This document shows positions 50,615-57,867 of a stretch of DNA of 64,000 nt, piece by piece. Position numbers and translations under genes: made by a program. The notes below the pieces were generated by a model, which saw nothing but the letters and a program-made list of their open reading frames with translations, was not told the origin of the DNA and did not search any database. Positions within the stretch are counted from its first letter, which is position 1. Each line of letters begins with the position of its first letter. This DNA comes from Bradyrhizobium sp. STM 3843 (lineage in GTDB: Bacteria > Pseudomonadota > Alphaproteobacteria > Rhizobiales > Xanthobacteraceae): the NCBI RefSeq assembly GCF_000239815.1, contig NZ_CAFK01000299.1, forward strand, positions 1 through 64,000, in the 5' to 3' direction.

Positions 50615-51979
50615 ATGAGCCAAACGGTCGCGGTGCTCGACATCGGCAAGACCAACCTGAAGCTGGCGCTGTTCGCGCAGGGCCGGCTGCTCTGGGAGAC
50701 ATCCGCGCCCAACCGCATCGTACCGGGCCCACCCTATCCGCATGAAGATGTCGACGGCGCCTGGACGTTCTTCCTGGGCGCGCTCCGCGATGCGGCGCGC
50801 GCCCACGACATCGATGCGCTGGTCCCGACGGCCCATGGTGCGGCCGGCGCCTTGATCGGCACGAGCGACCTCGCCGCGCCGGTGATGGACTACGAATGGC
50901 CGGACGTCGATGCAATCGAACCGGACTATGCGGCGATCCGTCCGCCATTCGTGGAGAGCCTGTCGCCGAAAGTACCCGGAGGCCTCAATCTCGGGCGACA
51001 GCTCGCCTACCAGAAATGGCGCTGTCCGGATCTGTTCGCAACGGCAAAGTATTTCGTCCCCTATCCGCAATATTGGGCCTGGCGCCTGACCGGCGTCGCG
51101 GTCTCGGAAGTCACCTCGCTCGCCGCTCACACCGAACTCTGGATGCCGCGGCAGGGACGTGTTTCGAGCCTGGTCGAGGCGCTCGGCGTCGGTCATCTGC
51201 TTCCACCGCTGCGCCATGCCTTCGATCGGCTCGGCCCGATCCGACCCGACATCGCCGCAGTAACGGGGCTCGCTCCGGAAACGCCGGTTGTTTGCGGCAT
51301 CCACGATTCTAACGCGTCGCTGCTGCCCTATCTCGTCTCGCGTCCAGCGCCGTTCACAGTCGTATCCACCGGCACCTGGGTGATCATGATGTGCGTCGGG
51401 CTTTCGCTCGATCAACTCGATCCGCGTGACGACACGCTCGCCAATGTCGACGCGCTCGGCCGGCCGACTGCCTGCGGCCGCTTCATGGGCGGACGCGAAT
51501 ATGCCGCTATTGCCGGCAGCAGCGGCAATCCGGATCTTGCTTCCATCGCGCGCGTCATCGCCTCGGGCACCATCGCCCTGCCCTGCTTCTCTGGTCAGGG
51601 CGGACCGTATGCGGCGACCAAAGGCGCGATCCGTGGTGACGTCGAGCCGCGCGATCGAAGCGCACTGGCGACGCTGTATTGCGCGCTTGTCACAGACCTG
51701 ATGCTCACGCGCATGGGAGCCAACGATGGCGATCTCATCGTCGAAGGAAGCTTCGCCGGCAATCTCGCATTCTGCCAGACGCTTGGCGCTTTGCGGCCGC
51801 AGCAGCCTGTCTTTGCAGCGCGAGACACCGCAGGCACGGCCCGCGGCGCCGCAATGCTGGCGGATTGGCCGCCCGCCTATCCCATCGCGATGCCGACGGC
51901 CGTGACCGCGGCTCTGATCCCAGGTCTTGAAGTCTATCGCGAGGCTTGGCAGACGGCGATCAACCTGATCGCGCGCTGA
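50615..51979 (+). CDS. rhaK: rhamnulokinase, FGGY family
   Basis: A 454-aa sugar kinase that phosphorylates L-rhamnulose. The ASKHA fold starts with VAVLDIGKTNLKLALF, the substrate region has GLNLGRQLAYQKW and YPQYWAWRLTGV, followed by GIHDSNASLLPYL (catalytic Asp) and TVVSTGTWVIMMC, the phosphate-2-like glycine turn. It is 86 nt after rhaS. In rhizobia RhaK is also needed for uptake. No rhaU mutarotase gene accompanies it here. Confidence 0.88.
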   Translation: MSQTVAVLDIGKTNLKLALFAQGRLLWETSAPNRIVPGPPYPHEDVDGAWTFFLGALRDAARAHDIDALVPTAHGAAGALIGTSDLAAPVMDYEWPDVDAIEPDYAAIRPPFVESLSPKVPGGLNLGRQLAYQKWRCPDLFATAKYFVPYPQYWAWRLTGVAVSEVTSLAAHTELWMPRQGRVSSLVEALGVGHLLPPLRHAFDRLGPIRPDIAAVTGLAPETPVVCGIHDSNASLLPYLVSRPAPFTVVSTGTWVIMMCVGLSLDQLDPRDDTLANVDALGRPTACGRFMGGREYAAIAGSSGNPDLASIARVIASGTIALPCFSGQGGPYAATKGAIRGDVEPRDRSALATLYCALVTDLMLTRMGANDGDLIVEGSFAGNLAFCQTLGALRPQQPVFAARDTAGTARGAAMLADWPPAYPIAMPTAVTAALIPGLEVYREAWQTAINLIAR

Positions 51980-52126
51980 GCGAGCTCGCACGAGCTGTTG
52001 CGGTCTAAGGTCCCGCACCTCAATGGGTTGCCGCCCTGAACGACGGGAATCCTCAGGAGCCGTCGCATTGCGTGGACGCTAGTCGCAACGCCAGAGGCGC
52101 CGACGATCGTCGTTGCCGGTCTCTCC

Positions 52127-55100
52127 TCAATGATGGAGCGATCGCTCGCCGAGCCCGGCCAGCAAGGTCCGCGCCGAAATCAAATCGCTCGTGTTGGTGC
52201 CCTCCGTAAACGAGTCGCTGATCGGCGCCAGCAGAGCATGTGCGCCGGCTTCATCTCCTTCGCTTTGTAGTAGCTCGGCCAGGTTGATCGCGGCGCGCAA
52301 TTGCCAGAGCTTCGCTCCCTGATCAGTCGCCATTACAAGACTCGCCTGTAGCAAGGCTCGCTTTTCTTCGTTGTTGCGCGCGCCGTATAACCCTCGCAGG
52401 CGGATGATTTCCGCGGCACACCATTTTTCTCCGATCGATTCAACCAGCTTCGTTGCGCGATCAAGCAAATCCATTGCGCCGGCGCGATCGCCTATTTCGC
52501 CCCGTAACTCTGCCGCAGACGCCATGAAAAATGGTAGAAACGCCCAGTGTTCGGTGGTTTCGAAATGTCGGATCGTGACCTGCATTTCGTTGAGAAAGAA
52601 CGGGTCGCGAGTGGCGCGAAATTGTCCCCAGCAATGGAAAATCATCCCGTCCCGCGCACCCTTGAATGTTTCGTATTCCGAGGTGATCTTGAAAATTCGG
52701 GCGGCAAGGTCGCGCACGCCCTGGTCGTCCCTCTGCATAATACGTTGCACGCATGCGCGGCGCAGGCCGAGAACCAGGCTGACCTGATGATTCAGTGTCT
52801 CCGCATGCTTGATCCCTTCGGTGCTCATGGCAGCACCCGAGTCTGGATTACCCATAGCAGTAAGGCAGATTCCAAGGATAGTGCAGGCCGAGACCTTTGG
52901 ATCTCGTGTGGTTAGCGCCGCTTCAGGTCCATCTCGAGAAGCCTCGTACATATCGAGGAAGGACCTGAGGTCGTCGTGCGCCTTCGCGAAGCTGCCCGAA
53001 AGTAGATGCGCGAAACCGCTCGAGCGCTTAGCGACCAGCAGGGCCTGCCGATTCCCCGCTTTGTGGCCGGCATCACGAAGCTCGTGGGCGGACAAAAGCA
53101 TCTTATCATACGCCGAATGAGTGAAATAGTAATTGATCAAACCGTCGTGCACGCGAATCATTTGATGAGTGTCGTCGAACTCCAGACACAGCCGGAGAGC
53201 TCTCTCGAACGTCGTGCGGACCTCCTCGCTGCCGGATCCCTCGTGGTCGATCAAGGCGCGACCGAGTGCGACCTGAATTGGGAGTTCACGTCGTCTCCTC
53301 TCAGGCGAATCCGGCAGGAGCTCGAGCTGGCGCAAAGCATTTCGAAGGTGGTTCACCATTTCTGCGAGCGCGAACCGCCCGGTCGCGAGATCCGCCGACC
53401 TCAGATAGTACGTCACCGCCTTGTCGGGCATGCCAGCTTCGGCAAAATGCCAGGCTGTTACTTGAGGAAGGGTCGCCTCGACGTCGGCCGGAGCCTTCTC
53501 AAGCACCTCAGCGATCTTGCGATGGATGGCGGAGCGCCGCTCACGTGGCAGCGAGGCGTAAGCAGTTTCTTGCACAAGGGCATGCTTGAACAGGTAAACG
53601 GCTTCATGAGGGATAATGAGCTGGGCTTCTATCAGTTCCCTCAGCGAGCGTTCGATCTGGATATGGGATAAATCAGAAATGGCTTGCAGGATGTCGAAAG
53701 AAAATTCACGCCCGATAACTGAGCTGGTCTGCGCGATTTCTTTTCCAAGAGGAAGGCGGTCAAGCCTGCTCATGAGAGAAGCGTGCAGCGTCGCCGGTAT
53801 TGTGCCGGGGGCGAACTGCCATTCAGTTGAATCGTTCGAACCGTCTTTTTGCTGTCGGTCTCTTTCCAATATTGACCTGGTCAGCTCTTCGATGAACAGC
53901 GGCACGCCGTCGGAATTAGCAACGATGCGATCGACAAACTGACTGGACAAATGCAGATTGCCGGCGACTTCCTGGACAAGGACCGCCGCCAAATGCCGAT
54001 CAAGCGCATTCAAGATGCGAACGGTAACGTGCGGGCGCGACGACCATGCGGGGTGAGGATCGACGCGACGCGACGTGATGATGACGAGTATCGGGATCTG
54101 CTCCGCCAGATCGATCAAGCGCGCCAATAAGTCGAGCGTTGTTGCATCAGCCCAATGGATGTCTTCAAAGGTCACGGCGATCGGCGACCGCCAGGCGGAG
54201 CTTTCAAATTGGCGAAGTATCGCGGTAAATGTCATCTCCTTCTTCGCGCGCGGGGATACGTTGCTCGCCTGTTCCTCGGCGGTGTTTGGGATCGAGAGCA
54301 GGTCGGCGAGATGAACGACGTCTTCCACAGAGGCATCGGCCGGCAGTGACCGCCTCAGTTTCTCGCGCCTCACATCCGCAGAGTCCGTGCCGTGAAGGCT
54401 TGCGATACGCTGGACCAGGTGGATAACGGGATAGAGCGGCGTGTGACGGTGTAGCGGCGAGCAAGAAAAACGGAAAGCAAAGTGTCTGGCATCGCGGACC
54501 ACTTGCTCGATCGTAGCGACCAGGCGCGATTTTCCGATGCCCGGGTCGCCGCAGAGCAGCACGACCCGTCCTTCGCCACTGTTGACCTGCTGCCATCGCC
54601 TCTGAAGCAGTTCGACTTCTTCGATGCGGTTGACCAACCTTAGCTGTCGCGGGTGTAGTGCCTCGAAGCGGCTGTCAACCGAGCTTTGGCCAAGGACGAG
54701 CCACGCTGGTTCTCCGGGCGGCCGTCCTTTCATTATTCCCGTATCGAACTGCTGGTACTCGAAGAGGCCTCCGGCGAGGCGTTTGGTTGCCTCGGAAATA
54801 CAAACTGTGCCGGGCCTGGCAGCGGACTGCAGGCGAGCAGCGAGATTGGGTGTATCGCCGATTGCCGCGGCCTCCTGCGATGCGCCCAATAGATCGCCAA
54901 CGACGACCAGGCCAGTGGCGATGCCGACGCGCGCACTCAGAGTACCGGGAGGCCCTGCCTTGCTGGCAAGACCGCCAACTGCACTGACGGCTGCGAGCCC
55001 TGCGCTGATTGCACGCTCTGCGTCGGCTTCGTGCGCCTGGGGATAGCCGAAATAGGCAAGAATGCCGTCGCCTAAATAGCGAGCGACAAACCCCTCATAC

Positions 55101-55429
55101 TGCTTGATTGCTGTTATGACGGCGCCGTTGAAACCGGCAATGACATGTCTCAGATCTTCGGGGTCCAGTTGCCTACCAAGGACCGTGGACCCGACCAGAT
55201 CGACAAACATGACGGTCAGATGACGCCGTTCCAAACCGGTTTCTGGCAACGCAGCAACCGGCAGGTCAGACGGTACGCGCAGCGAGCTGGTGCCACATTC
55301 CCCGCAGAACCGCTTGTCCGGCGCGTTTTCCGAGCTGCAGACGTGGCACCGCCATGGCAATGGCGCCCCGCAATCGCCACAGAATTTCTTGTTTTCCTCA
55401 ACGGAAGCCCTGCAGTGCATGCAAATCAT
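52127..55429 (-). CDS. zinc-ribbon/class III nucleotide cyclase/AAA ATPase/TPR protein
   Basis: An 1100-aa multidomain signalling protein. Two zinc ribbons occupy residues 1-46 (CxxC at 3/6, 17/20, 28/31 and 42/45). A class III cyclase domain follows (about 66-235) with metal Asp77 in FVDLVGST, Asp121 in YLGDGILAYFG and the GDTPNLAARL substrate loop, so activity is plausible. An AAA/STAND-type ATPase starts with GDPGIGKSRL near residue 300, and the C-terminal 500 residues are helical, TPR-like. Such proteins are common in Bradyrhizobium; partners and inputs are unknown. It stands alone, divergent from the small gene at 55636. Confidence 0.85.
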   Translation of the reverse strand: MICMHCRASVEENKKFCGDCGAPLPWRCHVCSSENAPDKRFCGECGTSSLRVPSDLPVAALPETGLERRHLTVMFVDLVGSTVLGRQLDPEDLRHVIAGFNGAVITAIKQYEGFVARYLGDGILAYFGYPQAHEADAERAISAGLAAVSAVGGLASKAGPPGTLSARVGIATGLVVVGDLLGASQEAAAIGDTPNLAARLQSAARPGTVCISEATKRLAGGLFEYQQFDTGIMKGRPPGEPAWLVLGQSSVDSRFEALHPRQLRLVNRIEEVELLQRRWQQVNSGEGRVVLLCGDPGIGKSRLVATIEQVVRDARHFAFRFSCSPLHRHTPLYPVIHLVQRIASLHGTDSADVRREKLRRSLPADASVEDVVHLADLLSIPNTAEEQASNVSPRAKKEMTFTAILRQFESSAWRSPIAVTFEDIHWADATTLDLLARLIDLAEQIPILVIITSRRVDPHPAWSSRPHVTVRILNALDRHLAAVLVQEVAGNLHLSSQFVDRIVANSDGVPLFIEELTRSILERDRQQKDGSNDSTEWQFAPGTIPATLHASLMSRLDRLPLGKEIAQTSSVIGREFSFDILQAISDLSHIQIERSLRELIEAQLIIPHEAVYLFKHALVQETAYASLPRERRSAIHRKIAEVLEKAPADVEATLPQVTAWHFAEAGMPDKAVTYYLRSADLATGRFALAEMVNHLRNALRQLELLPDSPERRRRELPIQVALGRALIDHEGSGSEEVRTTFERALRLCLEFDDTHQMIRVHDGLINYYFTHSAYDKMLLSAHELRDAGHKAGNRQALLVAKRSSGFAHLLSGSFAKAHDDLRSFLDMYEASRDGPEAALTTRDPKVSACTILGICLTAMGNPDSGAAMSTEGIKHAETLNHQVSLVLGLRRACVQRIMQRDDQGVRDLAARIFKITSEYETFKGARDGMIFHCWGQFRATRDPFFLNEMQVTIRHFETTEHWAFLPFFMASAAELRGEIGDRAGAMDLLDRATKLVESIGEKWCAAEIIRLRGLYGARNNEEKRALLQASLVMATDQGAKLWQLRAAINLAELLQSEGDEAGAHALLAPISDSFTEGTNTSDLISARTLLAGLGERSLHH

Positions 55430-55635
55430 GCGAGTTTCCGAGATAGCCGCCGAAAAGCCGTATCCTGCTGACTCCGCTTCAACAAATCAAGGTCGACGGC
55501 CGAAGCTAGCTGGACCGTAGCACGCCGACGTCGCAATTATTGCAAATTCGGATGGACGCCTCGCGGGCTTTGAGTAAACTTTTGAGATTCTCAATGGCGC
55601 CAGTGGGTGCCTACCTTTTTTCCAGGGAGGCGTTG

Positions 55636-55845
55636 ATGTGTTTCGTTCCAGTTCCCGGCAAGCCAGATACTTATAGGCACGTGTTAAAGAAATTCATCGT
55701 GACCATACCGTCAAACCGAAAGCAGATCGCCGCGCTTGCGCAGGCGCTCAACATTCCACCTAAACAGTTTGAAAAGTTTGGATCCGGCAAGATCCTGATC
55801 GTAAACGACCAGGGCGGCAGAAAGCCACCAACCAAGAAAAAGTAG
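55636..55845 (+). CDS. hypothetical 69-aa protein
   Basis: A small basic protein of unknown function. ATG at 55636 follows AGGGAGG by 5 nt, which is better than the frame start at 55540. The sequence has KKFIVTIPSNRKQIAALAQAL, a helix followed by NIPPKQFEKFG and a Lys-rich end (GGRKPPTKKK). It looks like a small helical DNA- or protein-binding domain, but I do not recognise a family. Base composition here is lower in GC than its neighbours. It is 19 nt upstream of the P-loop protein gene. Confidence 0.55.
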   Translation: MCFVPVPGKPDTYRHVLKKFIVTIPSNRKQIAALAQALNIPPKQFEKFGSGKILIVNDQGGRKPPTKKK

Positions 55846-55864
55846 CAAATCGCAGCAGAGCGCG

Positions 55865-56899
55865 ATGCCCATGAGTGTATTGGACAACGTGGAGCTTCGC
55901 CCGGACATCAAGCGAACATCAGTCCTGCGGCGGGTGCCACGATTGGACTCTGCATCCTGTGTCGCTGTGGCTGCATTTGAAGGCGACGTATGCGCCTTTG
56001 AGCTGCCACAGGACACCACGCCCATCATCGTTGAGGATGTTTCGGGCCGGTCATTGATGTTGGCTCCTGGTGACCTTTTTCTTGCAACACCAGGGTACCG
56101 GGAGTCGACGCGCTGGGTTGTTGGTGACATTCCAACTGAAGGCCTGCTCCCCGGCAACCTGTATTGGGTGTTGGCGCAAGCAGGCATCGTCGGAAACCTG
56201 GTAGGCGACTCACCCGTAAGCAAGGGCCATCTGGGCGAAGTCAGATACGTCGGTGCCCTGCGCATGGGCGGCGACAAAAACCTTAACATTCGAGATTTCG
56301 CGCTCAACTCGGATCCCGGCAAACCGGACCGGGCGCTGCTTTATGTTGTGCTCGGCACCTCAGCGGAGGTTGGAAAAACCACGGCGGGCATCGCAACGAT
56401 TCGTTCTCTGCTTCAGAGTGGCATGAGAAACTTGGTCGTTCTGAAAGCCACGGGCACTTCATCCATCAGTGAATTGCTCGCCTATCGAGACTTTGGAGCA
56501 ACGCACGTACTGGATTGCGTCGATTTTGGGCTGCCGACGACGTATCCGTCCGGTCGCGCCGGCATGGAGAGCGTGTTTGACCGGGCGCTCGACTATTGCT
56601 TCTCAATGGCGGCCGACGCGGTTCTGATTGAATGCGGTGGCGACTTTCTGGGTGCCAACGTACCGGTCTTTCTTGAACGTCTCCGGAGCAGGCGCTCCGA
56701 CGGCAAGATCATCCTGGCGGCATCAGATGCGTTAGGAGCCTTGGGCGGCAAGCTGACGCTGTATGACATGGGCTTCTCAGTCGACCTCATCACCGGCCTG
56801 TGCACGGACACACCTACGCTTCGACAGAGAACCGAGAAGCTGTGCGGCATACCCGCCATCAACATGGCGCGGGAGGGAAGCAAAGGCCTTCCGCCGTAA
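55865..56899 (+). CDS. P-loop NTPase of unknown function
   Basis: A 344-aa protein in two parts. Residues 1-150 form a beta-rich region (FEGDVCAFELPQDTTPIIVED). Residues 155-340 form a P-loop domain with Walker A GTSAEVGKTT (164-173), a KATGTSSISELLAYRD segment and AVLIECGGDF, reminiscent of DTB-synthetase/MobB or DUF1611-type folds (GTDxxxGKxTT). The closing stretch is CGIPAINM. I cannot assign a substrate; a ligase or kinase acting on a small acid is a reasonable guess for this fold. It follows the 69-aa gene at 19 nt and converges with a methyltransferase. Confidence 0.6.
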   Translation: MPMSVLDNVELRPDIKRTSVLRRVPRLDSASCVAVAAFEGDVCAFELPQDTTPIIVEDVSGRSLMLAPGDLFLATPGYRESTRWVVGDIPTEGLLPGNLYWVLAQAGIVGNLVGDSPVSKGHLGEVRYVGALRMGGDKNLNIRDFALNSDPGKPDRALLYVVLGTSAEVGKTTAGIATIRSLLQSGMRNLVVLKATGTSSISELLAYRDFGATHVLDCVDFGLPTTYPSGRAGMESVFDRALDYCFSMAADAVLIECGGDFLGANVPVFLERLRSRRSDGKIILAASDALGALGGKLTLYDMGFSVDLITGLCTDTPTLRQRTEKLCGIPAINMAREGSKGLPP

Positions 56900-56921
56900 A
56901 TCACTTTCGAGCGCCCATCAA

Positions 56922-57590
56922 TTAGCGACGCAGGCGCGCGCTGACAGTCCAGAATTCACGAAGCCGCGCGATCTCTACGTGCTCGCAAAGGTCCGAGAAC
57001 GTCTCGAAGATCTCGTCGTCGGTTGGGTAATTTTTGACGATTTCAAAGGTCTTGCCATTGGGTAGAACGCGCTCGGTGTAGAGGTTATTCCATTCGTCCC
57101 GCCGTGAAATGGGGCTGCTGAGGCCCTCGATGTAAAATTGGTCGAACATGAGGATCAACGCGCCTGGTGCCAGCCGGCTCGCGAAGTGGCTCAAGAATTC
57201 CTGGCGCCGCTGCCTGTGGACGTGCGACCACCAGAGCATTGCCATCCCCGCGCTGAAGGTATCTGGAAATTCGGGTAGCTGGTAGGCATCGGCTACAATC
57301 AGGCTCACGTGCGAACCAAGACTTCGCTGCGCTGCTATGGCCAGCGTTTCGGGATTGCAATCGGTCGCCGTGATTGTCTTCGCGGCCGGCGCCGCAACCT
57401 CCGTCCAGTAGCCGGTGCCCGCCGCGACTTCGAGAATTGTGCTATTCTGCACCCGTTCGACAACCCAGGATCTCAGAGCGACAAGGTCATCCTGGCGTCG
57501 GCTGACCTGGTAGAACTCGTCATACACCGCGGCACGTTCGCGATAATACGCTTCCATGCTCCTGCTGTTGTTTGTTCGATCGTCTGACAC
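56922..57590 (-). CDS. class I SAM-dependent methyltransferase
   Basis: A 222-aa methyltransferase with the SAM-binding motif LEVAAGTGYWTEV at about residues 54-66, acidic end of strand 2 in ITATDCNPETLAIA, and motif II region ADAYQLPEFPDTFSAGMAMLWWSH. No accessory domain reveals the substrate. The start is GTG at 57590; ATG at 57557 is an alternative. Convergent with the P-loop gene with 22 nt between stops. Confidence 0.8.
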   Translation of the reverse strand: MSDDRTNNSRSMEAYYRERAAVYDEFYQVSRRQDDLVALRSWVVERVQNSTILEVAAGTGYWTEVAAPAAKTITATDCNPETLAIAAQRSLGSHVSLIVADAYQLPEFPDTFSAGMAMLWWSHVHRQRRQEFLSHFASRLAPGALILMFDQFYIEGLSSPISRRDEWNNLYTERVLPNGKTFEIVKNYPTDDEIFETFSDLCEHVEIARLREFWTVSARLRR

Positions 57591-57867
57591 CGGTGAGCCT
57601 GAGAACTTTCCCTAACGAGGCAGTCGGACCCGTAGGTGCTCACCCGCCATTTCGAGGTCTTCCATAGCTGGATGGGCGAGGAATAACCCGAATTGAACAG
57701 CTTGATGTGTGAACCACCCCACAAGGGGGTCCGCAAAATTGATCATAGCTTAGCAGGCGTACCGTTTTGATCAACGCTGACTATTCGCGGCCATTTTGCG
57801 CTGCGGCAACCGAAAGCACCAAGGTCTGATGAGAGAGTAGATTTCTGCGAGCCGTCAGGAGGCAGCC

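Noticed and set aside
50369-52018. 549-codon open frame antisense to rhaK and the end of rhaS
   Set aside because: Opposite an intact FGGY kinase; no recognisable domain.
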